Shown here in pieces: positions 1 to 9,088 of a DNA stretch of 47,944 nucleotides (position 1 is its first letter; every line of letters starts with the position of its first letter). The notes under the pieces are model-generated. The model ran no database searches. It had not been told where the DNA came from and saw nothing but the letters and a program-made list of their open reading frames with translations. Origin of the DNA: Syntrophobacteraceae bacterium (lineage in GTDB: Bacteria; Desulfobacterota; Syntrophobacteria; Syntrophobacterales; Syntrophobacteraceae); assembly GCA_003165235.1 (NCBI GenBank), contig PLSV01000136.1, positions 1-47,944 of the forward strand, read 5' to 3'. The position numbers and the translations under genes are program-made.

Positions 1-220
1 TATAGTGTTTTTACGAAATCATCAACTCTTAAGTACTTTCAACCAGATAGGTTCAACGGCACGGCTGATGCTCTGTAGGGGAGCGACATGACGGGTTGGC
101 CCAGCGTTATAAGGCTCGGATAGCACATCCGAAGATACTCTAAGAAGCACAAACAGCATAGCGATGGGCAACAACTCCGAGTGTTTTGCGATAAACCTTG
201 CAGCATAAAAGGAAAGAAAA

Positions 221-1696
221 ATGAACGCACATGTTGACAGTGACTATGGGCTATTCATTGACGGAAAGTGGACCAAAGGCAAGCAAGGAAAAACTTTCAA
301 GGCTTATAACCCGGCTAACGGGGAGTTGCTCTCTACCTGTATCGATGCCTGTAAGGAAGACGTGGATCTTGCCGTTTCGGCCGCATGGAAAGCTTTCGAG
401 GGATGGAAAAACGTAAGCCCAGGTGAACGCGCCGCCGTCTTGCTGAAGATCGCCGACCTCATCGATGCGAATGCTGAAAAACTTGCCATGGTCGAAACTC
501 TGGACAACGGGAAACCCATCCGGGAGACTACGGCTGTGGATATTCCGCTGAGTTCCGACCACTTCCGCTACTTCGCGGGCGCAATCAGGACCGAAGAAGG
601 CCAGGCTGTGATGATCGACAAAGACACGTTGAGCATCATCCTGATGGAGCCCATCGGCGTTGTGGGACAGGTGATTCCCTGGAACTTCCCTTTCCTGATG
701 GCATGCTGGAAAATAGCTCCGGCGCTTGCCGCCGGCGATTGTGTGGTCATCAAACCCTCGTCCGCGACATCTCTGAGCATTCTCGAATTCGCCAAACTTC
801 TGAGTGAGGTAGTTCCTCCGGGAGTGGTGAACGTCATCACGGGAAGAGGGTCCGGTGCAGGCAACTACATGCTCGAGCACGAAGGCTTCCGCAAATTAGC
901 TTTCACCGGCTCCACGGAAGTCGGTTGTTGCGTCTCCGAAGCCGCCGCCAAACGGCTCATCCCGGCAACGCTGGAGCTCTGAGGCAAGTCGGCCAACATC
1001 TATTTCCCCGATGCCCCCTGGGAGAAGGCGATAGAAGGCTTGGAGTTAGGCATCCTTTTCAACCAGGGACAGGTGTGCTGCGCAGGTTCGAGGGCCTTTG
1101 TCCACGAGGACGTTTATGACAGGTTCCTGAAAGACGCGGTCGCCGCCTTCAACAAGGTGAAAGTCGGCCTCCCGTGGAACCCCGACACCCAGATGGGCTC
1201 TTAGGTGAACGAGCAGCAACTGGAGAAGATCCTTGCCTACATCGAGATCGGGAAAGCCGAAGGGGCGAAGGTCGCCTGTGGCGGCGGCAGGATCACGGAT
1301 AACGGATTGGGTAAGGGCGCCTTTATAAAGCCGACCATCCTCTCCGAAGTGAACAACAAGATGCGGGTCGCTCAAGAGGAAATCTTCGGTCCGGTAGTCT
1401 CCGTCATCAAGTTCAAGACCGAAGAAGAAGTGATAAAGATGGCCAACGACAACCAATATGGACTTGCAGGCGCTGTGTGGACGAAGGACTTGAACCGCGC
1501 TTTCAGGGTGGCCAGAGCAGTGGAAACAGGCCGAATGTGGGTTAATAATTACAACACTCTGCCCGCACATGCGCCTTTCGGCGGATATAAGAAATCAGGA
1601 ATCGGGCGGGAAACCCATAAGATGATGCTGGAACACTACTCTCAGAAGAAGAACATATTCATCAGTTTTACGGAGGCCAAGCTTGGTTTGTACTGA
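221..1696 (+). pseudogene. NAD(P)-dependent aldehyde dehydrogenase, two in-frame stops
   Basis: The frame is complete over about 491 codons, the usual ALDH length, and oxidises aldehydes to acids in the family. The start has a good ribosome site (AAAGGAAAG). Visible family features are the IPWNFP cofactor-binding motif, FTGSTEVG, the catalytic-glutamate motif LEL-GKS, the catalytic cysteine in QGQVCCAGSR, and the C-terminal EEIFGPV and APFGGYKKSGIGRE. A TGA (980-982) stands where the family has the first Gly of LELGGKS, and a TAG (1202-1204) stands where it has Gln in MGSQVNEQ. Both are one base from the expected codons (GGA, CAG), and no frameshift is present. This points to recent inactivation or sequencing error. 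Recoding is possible in principle because the genome uses UGA for selenocysteine, but neither position is a Cys and no SECIS-like hairpin with a GG loop follows the TGA. Confidence 0.85.
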
Positions 1697-2229
1697 TATG
1701 CCGGTTCACAGGCATGGTTTCAGTTTTTGGAATGATCCTCCTATTGGATGCCTCGAACTGCAAGGGCCGCCGAAGACGGGTCCACACGAGACTCGCCGGA
1801 GGCGACCCGGAGCAGCGGCGCTCCGGCCTGTTTTGAGCTGGTTGACGTTCAACCGTCGCCTTTCCATTCACAGTGAATTGTGATGGGGCAGCCTTTGAAA
1901 TTAGAAAATTACATCACCCCTCCACTTCTCTTCTAATTTCCATTTTCAATGGCTGATAAAGGCAATGAACCGTGAACAGCCAAAAATGACTCCTCTTGGT
2001 TCTATCGCTACGCGACGAACAGTGAGCAGAAAAACATCAAATCCCAGTGTGAGGAATTGAGGGATTGAAGAATGTGGAACTGGCGGCAGAAGGGTAATGC
2101 TTCCCGCTTCCCCTATTCCTTGCCTCCCGGTCAGACGCTGGTATAATGGAACTCGATCACGCGCATCTTTGCCAAACATTGATTTCAGATTCAGCTCAAG
2201 ATCACCCTCTTCACCGAAAGGACGTTTCC
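1697..2229. other. Intergenic region, no gene recognised
   Basis: This stretch of 533 bases lies between the aldehyde dehydrogenase frame and the tandem-domain lipoprotein. Apart from one terminator-like hairpin near 1807-1834 I see no convincing coding sequence, RNA or repeat. Short frames here lack ribosome sites and family resemblance. Confidence 0.5.
1807..1834 (+). terminator. Candidate intrinsic terminator after the ALDH frame
   Basis: A perfect 7-bp stem (CCGGAGC / GCTCCGG) with a 6-base loop is followed by CCTGTTTT. It lies about 110 bases after the ALDH stop. The T-run is short, so termination strength is uncertain. Confidence 0.4.
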
Positions 2230-4608
2230 ATGAAACCGGGGGGATTCTTTTTTTTCCTCTCAACGTTTTTCGCGGTCTTCCTGATTGCGGCGATCCTGGC
2301 GGGCTGCGAAACGGAACAGCAAAGAAGCGCCCCCGGATCTCAAACCGCCGGGGTCTCTGATTCTGAAATACTGATCGGCTCTTCCTGCCCGCTTTCCGGC
2401 CATGCATCTATTCTGGGAACGCAGGCCATTCACGGCGTCCAAACCTATCTCGATCACGTAAACGAGCATGGAGGCGTGAACGGGCGCCATATTCGGCTTA
2501 TCACATATGACGACGCTTACGATCCCGCCCTGTGCATCTCCAATACTCAGAAGCTGATTGCCGAAGACAGGGTATTTGCCCTGACCTCTTACGTGGGGAC
2601 CCCGACGGCGGTAAAGATCATGCCGATGGTCCAGGAGGCCAAAATCCCACTTGTTGGGATACTCTCAGGCGCCAGGGTCCTGCGTGAACCGTTTCAGCGC
2701 TACATCATAAACGTCCGGGCTTCATACTACGAAGAAACAGGCAATCTCATCGGCCATTTCGTTCAGGACTTGGGAATAACCCGCGTGGCGATCCTCTACC
2801 AATATGATGAATTCGGATTCGACGGGCTTACTGGTACGGAGATCGCCCTCCGGAAACACGGGTTGGAACCCGTAGCCAAAGCCTCCTATATCCGCGGAGG
2901 CATGGACGTGGAGGAGGCGGTGGATCTGATCTGCGGTTCGGACGCCGAAGCGGTGGTCATGATCGGGACTTATGGTCCGTGCGCGAAGTTCGTCAAGCTT
3001 GCAAAACAGCGCAAAGGCGCAATGGTCTTTCATGCTGTGTCTTTTGTAGGCACGGAGGAACTGGCCAAAATACTGGGGTCTGAAGCAGAGGGTATAATAA
3101 TAACACAGGTGGTTCCGCCGCCCTGGGAGACGGTGCTTCTTCCGGCCGCAGGCCAGTACACCCGGCTCCTTTCGCGCTATTTTCCGGAAGAGACGCCTTC
3201 TTTCGTAGGGTTCGAAGGATTTCTTGATGCGATCGTGCTCGTGGAAGGCCTTAAGCGTGCCGGCAGGGACCTTTCAAGGGAAGGGCTGATCGATTCGATT
3301 GAAGGAATTCGTCAATTCTCACTTCAGATAGCCAATCCAGTGGATTACAGTCCCACCGACCACCAGGGCCTCAGGTACGTTTATTTTACACAGATAAGGG
3401 AAGGAAAACCGGCGCTTATCACAAACTGGGAGCAGATCAAAAAAGAGCGCTCCGTTCCCGGCCTCACTCACTCCGAAATCGTCTTCGGCGCATCGCTGCC
3501 GCTGAGCGGGCGTGATTCCCGTCTCGGGACAGAGGCGATCCGGGGAGCGTCGGCATATCTGAACCACGTGAACGACAAGGGCGGGGTCCACGGCCGCCGC
3601 ATCAGGCTGATCAGCCACGACGACGCCTGCGAGCCGGAACGCTCTGAGAGCAACACCCGGCGGCTGATAGACGACGACAAGGTATTCGCCCTCACCTGTT
3701 ACGCCGGCGCGGACACTGCGGTAAAGGTTCTACCGATGATTCAGGAGGCGAAAATTCCGCTGATCGGCGTTTTTAGCGGCGCCACAGCCCTTCGCGAACC
3801 GTTCCGGGAATACGTGTTCAATGTCAGGGCCTCCTATCGCCAGGAAATCGGAGCTGTCATCGATAATATGGTAAAGCGCAGCGGGTTCACGAAAATCGCC
3901 GTTTTCTATCAGGAGGACGAGTACGGACATGACGGCCTCACGGGCGCTAAGCTGGCTTTGAGCCGGTATGGCCTTGAACCGGTTGCCGCCGCTGGCTGTC
4001 AACCAGGCGCCGTTGACATCGGCCAGGCATTCGAACAGATTCGCTCGGCAGATCCGCAGGCGGTCGTCATGATTGGCGCATGCGAACCTTGCGCCCGATT
4101 CATCATGCTCGCAAAGCAAAAACGGGTGGGGCGGCTTTTCCATGTCGTATCGCAGGTGGACGCCCAGGAGTTGGTCAAAAGGCTTGGTCCGGATACCGAA
4201 GGCGTGATCGTTACGCAGGTGGCGCCGCCGCCGTGGGAGACCGTCCTGCTGCCGGCGGCGCAGGAATACACCCTTTTGCTTGAGCGCTATTTCCCCGGAG
4301 AGACGCCCGGTTTCGTGGGATTCGAGGCGTTCGTTAACGCCAAGGTCCTCGTCGAGGCGCTATGGCGGACAGGTCGTGAGGTAACCAGGGAACGGTACAT
4401 CGAAGCCATCGAGGGGATGGATTTCTACTCTCCTGGAATTGGCGCCGGTATCAGTTTTGGGAAGCTTGACCACCAGGGTATGCGCGATGTTTACCTTACA
4501 GCGGTGCAAAACGGAAGGATTGTCCTGGTGACAGACTGGGCGCAACTTGACAAAACCAACGCCGGCCCGGAAGCCGGACAAGGTCGCAAGCCGGCTGCGC
4601 GCCCCTGA
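2230..4608 (+). CDS. Lipoprotein with two tandem LivK-type ligand-binding domains
   Basis: The ATG at 2230 is chosen because a lipoprotein signal (MKPGG, hydrophobic stretch, lipobox LAGC) begins there; an upstream ATG at 2146 would add a non-signal leader. The mature part holds two copies of a Peripla_BP_6/LivK-like 'Venus flytrap' domain, about nt 2356-3470 and 3472-4540. Both copies carry LREPF..Y..NVRASY, an xPCA(K/R)F segment and PPPWETVLLPAA..Y..LL.RYFP.ETP.FVGFE. Such domains bind amino acids or other small ligands in branched-chain amino-acid transporters, but no permease or ATPase gene is nearby. Instead a histidine kinase starts 15 bases downstream. I infer an outer- or inner-membrane-anchored sensor partner rather than a transporter component; the ligand is unknown. 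Confidence 0.85.
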   Translation: MKPGGFFFFLSTFFAVFLIAAILAGCETEQQRSAPGSQTAGVSDSEILIGSSCPLSGHASILGTQAIHGVQTYLDHVNEHGGVNGRHIRLITYDDAYDPALCISNTQKLIAEDRVFALTSYVGTPTAVKIMPMVQEAKIPLVGILSGARVLREPFQRYIINVRASYYEETGNLIGHFVQDLGITRVAILYQYDEFGFDGLTGTEIALRKHGLEPVAKASYIRGGMDVEEAVDLICGSDAEAVVMIGTYGPCAKFVKLAKQRKGAMVFHAVSFVGTEELAKILGSEAEGIIITQVVPPPWETVLLPAAGQYTRLLSRYFPEETPSFVGFEGFLDAIVLVEGLKRAGRDLSREGLIDSIEGIRQFSLQIANPVDYSPTDHQGLRYVYFTQIREGKPALITNWEQIKKERSVPGLTHSEIVFGASLPLSGRDSRLGTEAIRGASAYLNHVNDKGGVHGRRIRLISHDDACEPERSESNTRRLIDDDKVFALTCYAGADTAVKVLPMIQEAKIPLIGVFSGATALREPFREYVFNVRASYRQEIGAVIDNMVKRSGFTKIAVFYQEDEYGHDGLTGAKLALSRYGLEPVAAAGCQPGAVDIGQAFEQIRSADPQAVVMIGACEPCARFIMLAKQKRVGRLFHVVSQVDAQELVKRLGPDTEGVIVTQVAPPPWETVLLPAAQEYTLLLERYFPGETPGFVGFEAFVNAKVLVEALWRTGREVTRERYIEAIEGMDFYSPGIGAGISFGKLDHQGMRDVYLTAVQNGRIVLVTDWAQLDKTNAGPEAGQGRKPAARP

Positions 4609-4623
4609 GAAGATGCTGTAGAA

Positions 4624-6642
4624 ATGAGACTGTTTCAGAGACTGAGCTTCCAGAGCAAATTACTGGTCCTGATTCTCGCCATGGTGATTTTCATTGGCGG
4701 GACCATGGGGCTCCTCATCCGGACAGCAGTCTTCCCATATCTCGTGCGTGAAGTAGAGCTCCGCGGCGAGAACGCCGCCCGGAGGCTGGCCGAAAATGCA
4801 CGCGCCTCCATCCTTCAGCAGGACCGGATTCGTCTGACAGCCCTCATTTTCGAAGAGAAGTCGATCGATAAGAACATCTCCTATATTGTCGTCACTGACG
4901 AAAACGGGCAAGTCCTCGCGCACACCTTCCTGGACGCTCCACCCCCTGAGGCGCTTTATGCTGATAAAGGTCCTGCGGGGTTGAAGCCGGCACAGGAAGG
5001 ATGGTGGTCCTTCCTCTCAAGACCCCTGGGGCGGAGCCAAATCCTACTGCCCGTTTTCGAAGGACTTCACCAGATCGGCACCATTCGCGTGGGACTGCAT
5101 CCGCAGTATATTGACAGGCTCATTTTTGAACTGAGGATCTACAATCTGCTCTTTGTTGGATTTGTAATGCTTGTAGGCCTGCTTTTCGGATTATACCTAT
5201 CCCGGATCATCACCCGGCCTGTCCAGACCCTCACCGCATTCGCCAGGGAAATCAGCCTCGGCAATCTCGACAAACGCCTGGCGCTCGGCAATCGCATAAA
5301 CTGTAACGAAATGCTGGAATGCACGCAATACAGTTGCCCGGCCTACGGCAGCCGGACACTGCGGTGCTGGTTTATCGACGGCACATGCGGCTACGCGAGC
5401 GGGGGTCCATCGACCTTTCCGGAAAAGATGGAAACCTGCAAAAGCTGCCCCGTTTACACGGAAACGGCAGGAGATGAGATCGTCCAGCTTGCGGATACCT
5501 TCAATCATATGAGCAGCCGGCTGAGCACTTCCGAGCGGGAACTGAGGAGATCGGAGGATCGCTACCGCTGGCTCTTCAACAGCGGTCCCCACCCGGTCTT
5601 CATAGTTTCCGCCAAAACCTGTCTCATAAAGGACGCAAACGACCGGGCCGCCGACATCTACGGACTCGAAAAAAAGCGGCTGATCGGCATGCGCTTTACA
5701 GACCTGATGTTCGAGCAGCACCGCGAAGAAATCCGCGCGGCTTTCCGCAAATCTCGAAACGCAAACTCCTGCTCCCTGATTCCCAAAATACGCCATCAGA
5801 AACGTGAGGGCGGCCTGCTTTGGGTCAACATTTATTTTTGCCCCGACAGTCATGCAGGCAAATCCGACCTGGTTGTAACCACTGCAGATATCTCGGATTT
5901 TATCGAAGCGGAAACCCAGCTTATCCAGGCCGGGAAGATGGCCACCCTTGGCGAAATGGCCACCGGGGTCGCACATGAACTCAACCAGCCGTTGAACGCA
6001 ATCAAGCTCGGATGCGAATACCTGTTGAAGATGACCGAAAAGGGGCAGCCGGTCGACAGGGACGACCTTGACGAATTGGCGGACGACATGAGCCGGGAAG
6101 TGGATCGGGCGGCGGGAATAATAAACCACCTCCGCCAGTTCGGACGCAAAAGTGAAGTGGTGGCGCACCGGGTGGATATTAACGGATCGATTCGAGGAGT
6201 TTTTACGATCCTGGGGCAGCAATTGAGGGTGCATGGCATCGAGCTGAAGCTCGACCTCGACGAAAGCCTGCCTCCGATTATGGCTGATGAGAACCGGGTG
6301 GAGCAGGTTTTTGTCAACCTGGTGAATAACGCCCGCGACTCCATGCTGGACCGGAAAGCCGGCGGGCATGCCGGACCGAATGTGTTGACCGTCAGGTCTT
6401 TTCTGGAACAGGGTCGTGTGACGGCCACCGTGAGCGATACGGGTCCCGGCATTCCCGAGTCGATCAGGGGAAGGCTTTTCGAACCTTTCTTTACAACCAA
6501 AGAGACCGGGAAAGGCACCGGGCTGGGACTTTCCATCAGCTACGGGATCGTTCGGGATTACAAGGGCGCTATCGATTTTATAACATGTGAAGGGGCCGGG
6601 GCCACTTTCATAGTGAGCTTTCCTGAGTCGCAGCGGGAATGA
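4624..6642 (+). CDS. Sensor histidine kinase with HAMP, Cys-rich insert and PAS
   Basis: A 672-aa membrane kinase. Residues 14-33 and 172-192 are membrane segments flanking a periplasmic sensor region of about 140 residues. A HAMP-like region (about 193-300) contains an unusual seven-cysteine insert (residues 227-275, ending CKSCPVY) that resembles the 'two-CW' type motif of deltaproteobacterial signalling proteins. A PAS domain follows (about 310-425). Then comes the dimerisation/phosphoacceptor domain with His451 in HELNQPLNAIK and an ATPase domain ending FFTTKETGKGTGLGLS. It lies between the tandem-domain lipoprotein and a sigma-54 regulator (3-base gap), so the three very probably form one signal path. 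The insert may bind a metal or respond to redox; that is inference. Confidence 0.9.
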   Translation: MRLFQRLSFQSKLLVLILAMVIFIGGTMGLLIRTAVFPYLVREVELRGENAARRLAENARASILQQDRIRLTALIFEEKSIDKNISYIVVTDENGQVLAHTFLDAPPPEALYADKGPAGLKPAQEGWWSFLSRPLGRSQILLPVFEGLHQIGTIRVGLHPQYIDRLIFELRIYNLLFVGFVMLVGLLFGLYLSRIITRPVQTLTAFAREISLGNLDKRLALGNRINCNEMLECTQYSCPAYGSRTLRCWFIDGTCGYASGGPSTFPEKMETCKSCPVYTETAGDEIVQLADTFNHMSSRLSTSERELRRSEDRYRWLFNSGPHPVFIVSAKTCLIKDANDRAADIYGLEKKRLIGMRFTDLMFEQHREEIRAAFRKSRNANSCSLIPKIRHQKREGGLLWVNIYFCPDSHAGKSDLVVTTADISDFIEAETQLIQAGKMATLGEMATGVAHELNQPLNAIKLGCEYLLKMTEKGQPVDRDDLDELADDMSREVDRAAGIINHLRQFGRKSEVVAHRVDINGSIRGVFTILGQQLRVHGIELKLDLDESLPPIMADENRVEQVFVNLVNNARDSMLDRKAGGHAGPNVLTVRSFLEQGRVTATVSDTGPGIPESIRGRLFEPFFTTKETGKGTGLGLSISYGIVRDYKGAIDFITCEGAGATFIVSFPESQRE

Positions 6643-6645
6643 CCC

Positions 6646-8517
6646 ATGAACCAGACCGAACCAGGTAAAAAACTGCTTGTGATCGACGACGAGCCATCCA
6701 CACTCAAGATGCTTCGGAGGCTCCTGGGCGTTTATGGTTACTCCGTTCTCACGGCCGGAAACGGAGAACAGGGGCTTGAGATCTTTCGAAACGAACTCCC
6801 TCCGATGGTCATCACAGACATCAGAATGCCCGGAATGGACGGCATCGAAGTCCTGAGGCGTCTCAGGGAAATCAGTCCGGAAGTGGAAATGATCGTTATC
6901 ACTGGGCATGGAGACATGGAACTCGCTGTCCGTTCTCTCCGCAATTCAGCTTCCGACTTCATTAACAAACCCATTCGGAGGGAGGCCCTCGAGATTGCCC
7001 TCCAAAGGGCGGAAGAAAAAATAGAGCTCAAAAGAAAAATCAGAGATCATGCTCAAGAGTTGGAGTCCAGGGTGCAGAAGGCCACGGCCGATCTTTCTCA
7101 TCAGTGCAGCCGCCTCCAGGTGCTGCTCAAAATAGGTAAACAGGCCGGAGAGATTCCGGCCTACGGGAAGATGTCCGAGTTTTTGCAGGAAAAAATCGAG
7201 TCCAGCACTGGCCTCAAGTGCCCACGGATTATGGTTCTTAACACCATCAGAGACGGACTTATCGGAAGCCGGTCCAATTCGAGGCAGACAAAGGGTTCGG
7301 CCCTGATTGCCGAAATCATAAAGGGACTTAAGGGAAGTCCGCGGCCCCTGACTCCCCGGGATATTGAGAAAATGCAATTGCCTGTCGAAGCCGCAGGCCG
7401 CGAGAACATTGCAATGCTTCCGATCGACACGGAGGAAGGAGACCCTGTGGGGGCCGCACTGGTCGTTGCTTCCGGCCAAATGGAAGATGAGGACCTGAAA
7501 TTTGCCGGACTGCTGCTTTCTCTGGTTGCCGGGGCGCTTCGCCGCGCAGTCGTGCAGGAAGAGGAAATCAGCAACCTCAGGCAGATCGTGGAGAAGGAAA
7601 AATTCGGCAATATGATCGGCAGACACGAAAAGATGCGCGGGATATTTAACCTCATCTCCAACGTGGCCTCATCAGACGCTACCGTCCTGATACTCGGCGA
7701 GAGCGGCACCGGAAAGGAACTGGCCGCCAGGCGCGTTCATGAGCTTAGTTCGAGAAGCTCGGGACCATTCATCGTGCTCGATTGCGCCGCCTATCCGCAG
7801 ACGCTGCTGGAGGCCGAGATGTTCGGCCATGAAAAGGGCGCCTTCACAGGCGCCGTTCACGCCCGCAAAGGCTTGTTCGAACTGGCCAATGCAGGCACCC
7901 TGTTTCTGGATGAAGTAGGCGATGTCCCCCTGCCCTCGCAGGTCAAGCTCCTTCGGGCGCTCCAGTTCAGAGAATTCCACAGGCTGGGCAGCGAGACCGT
8001 CACCAGGGTTGACGTGCGCGTAATTGCCGCCACTGCCCGGAACCTGCGCGAAGAAATCGAACGGGGAACTTTTCGTGAAGACCTTTATTACCGTCTCCAT
8101 GTGATCCCCATCACCATGCCCCCTCTTCGCGAAAGGCTCTCGGATCTGCCCCTGCTGGTTTCTCACTTCATGGAGCGTCTGAACGGCGGGGCGGCTAACA
8201 AAAAGATTCGCCCGGGCGCCATGCAGGTTCTTTTTAACCACAATTGGCCTGGAAATATCCGGGAGCTCGAAAACGCGATCGAGCACGCCTTCATCCTGTC
8301 CGGAACAGACGGGATAAAGGCTGCCGACCTTCCGGCTTACCTGCATGGATACCACAAACATCCAGGCCGGGCGTCCGACGGCCTGGATCATGTGGAGCGC
8401 AGCCACGTCATGAAGGTTTTGCAGGAGTGCCGGGGCAATAAAATCATGGCCGCAAGGCGGCTCAAGATCAGTCGCAGCACGCTCTACAGAAAACTCGAAC
8501 AGTTCGATATTAAATAG
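6646..8517 (+). CDS. Sigma-54-dependent response regulator (REC-GAF-like-AAA+-HTH)
   Basis: A 623-aa NtrC-family activator. The N-terminal receiver has the acidic pair in VIDDEP, phosphoacceptor Asp58 in ITDIRMPGMDG and a KP motif. A coiled linker and a GAF-like middle region (about 130-305) make it longer than the usual 450-480 aa. The AAA+ domain shows Walker A GESGTGKE, the sigma-54 contact loop GAFTGA and Walker B LFLDEV. A Fis-type helix-turn-helix (about 580-620, ending SRSTLYRKL) closes the protein. It opens transcription at sigma-54 promoters when phosphorylated, presumably by the kinase 3 bases upstream. A candidate target is the small membrane-protein gene just downstream, which has a TGGCAC-N5-TTGT box. 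Confidence 0.93.
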   Translation: MNQTEPGKKLLVIDDEPSTLKMLRRLLGVYGYSVLTAGNGEQGLEIFRNELPPMVITDIRMPGMDGIEVLRRLREISPEVEMIVITGHGDMELAVRSLRNSASDFINKPIRREALEIALQRAEEKIELKRKIRDHAQELESRVQKATADLSHQCSRLQVLLKIGKQAGEIPAYGKMSEFLQEKIESSTGLKCPRIMVLNTIRDGLIGSRSNSRQTKGSALIAEIIKGLKGSPRPLTPRDIEKMQLPVEAAGRENIAMLPIDTEEGDPVGAALVVASGQMEDEDLKFAGLLLSLVAGALRRAVVQEEEISNLRQIVEKEKFGNMIGRHEKMRGIFNLISNVASSDATVLILGESGTGKELAARRVHELSSRSSGPFIVLDCAAYPQTLLEAEMFGHEKGAFTGAVHARKGLFELANAGTLFLDEVGDVPLPSQVKLLRALQFREFHRLGSETVTRVDVRVIAATARNLREEIERGTFREDLYYRLHVIPITMPPLRERLSDLPLLVSHFMERLNGGAANKKIRPGAMQVLFNHNWPGNIRELENAIEHAFILSGTDGIKAADLPAYLHGYHKHPGRASDGLDHVERSHVMKVLQECRGNKIMAARRLKISRSTLYRKLEQFDIK

Positions 8518-8735
8518 CCGGCCTCCAGCCCTTTTCTAATCTCAGAATTGGTTGCGGCCGGACAGGCGCCCTATTATGGGACACATAACTATTTAAAATT
8601 GCTAATTTAACTGGCCTCAGGCCAATCATGTCCAATCCTGACACAGTTTCACAGCCGCAGCTTGAGCCTGCGCCCTCATCTCCAATCGACATTTTATCCT
8701 GTTAATCCAATTACTTAACAGATCATGCCTCCAAC

Positions 8736-8750
8736 TGGCACAATGTTTGT
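8736..8750 (+). promoter_or_regulatory. Candidate sigma-54 (-24/-12) promoter
   Basis: TGGCAC, five bases, then TTGT matches the sigma-54 consensus TGGCAC-N5-TTGC except for the last base. It lies 66 bases before the start of the small membrane protein at 8816 and directly after the sigma-54 activator gene. No other gene on this strand could use it. Confidence 0.55.
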
Positions 8751-8815
8751 TCATTCAGGTGGGCGAAGCAAATAATACTTATAATAGTAGGAAAACAGCA
8801 AAGAGGATAATAATC

Positions 8816-9067
8816 ATGAGAACAAAACTTACAGTGGCTGAAAGAGCGGCCTGCATGACCATCGGCACTGCCCTTTCCATAGTTGGGTTGGTCCTGATCG
8901 CGCTGGGGCTGACGTTTCTTCCGATAATCGGAATTCTTGTCGCTTTCCCCGTGCTGGCTCTTGCATCCCATTTCTTCAAGCCGGGGAAGTGGGTGATTGC
9001 CGCTGAGACAGAAGAGGCCTCAATTGCGGCGCAGGACACCGGGGTCGAGGAGTCCATGGCTGCATAA
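8816..9067 (+). CDS. Small two-helix membrane protein, function unknown
   Basis: An 83-aa protein. ATG 8816 is preferred over an upstream ATG at 8747 because AAGAGGATAA precedes it and the earlier start lies inside the sigma-54 promoter candidate. Two adjoining hydrophobic segments (about residues 16-34 and 36-52) are followed by a cytoplasmic-like acidic, Ala/Glu-rich tail. I recognise no family. Its promoter candidate and position suggest that it belongs to the response controlled by the preceding two-component system; it may be a stress or envelope protein, but nothing in the sequence fixes a function. Confidence 0.65.
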   Translation: MRTKLTVAERAACMTIGTALSIVGLVLIALGLTFLPIIGILVAFPVLALASHFFKPGKWVIAAETEEASIAAQDTGVEESMAA

Positions 9068-9088
9068 GCCGCACATGCCGTGAGCACT

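Noticed and set aside
221..1696. The ALDH TGA as selenocysteine
   Set aside because: The position is a conserved Gly next to the catalytic Glu, not Cys. The sequence after the TGA gives no hairpin with a GG loop, and a TAG also interrupts the gene.
2146..2229. Upstream start of the tandem-domain lipoprotein
   Set aside because: The extra 28 residues are not a signal sequence and would bury the lipoprotein signal that begins at 2230.
5197..6909. A 570-codon open frame antisense to the kinase and regulator
   Set aside because: It has no family resemblance, overlaps two well-supported genes and reflects codon bias of the GC-rich plus-strand genes.
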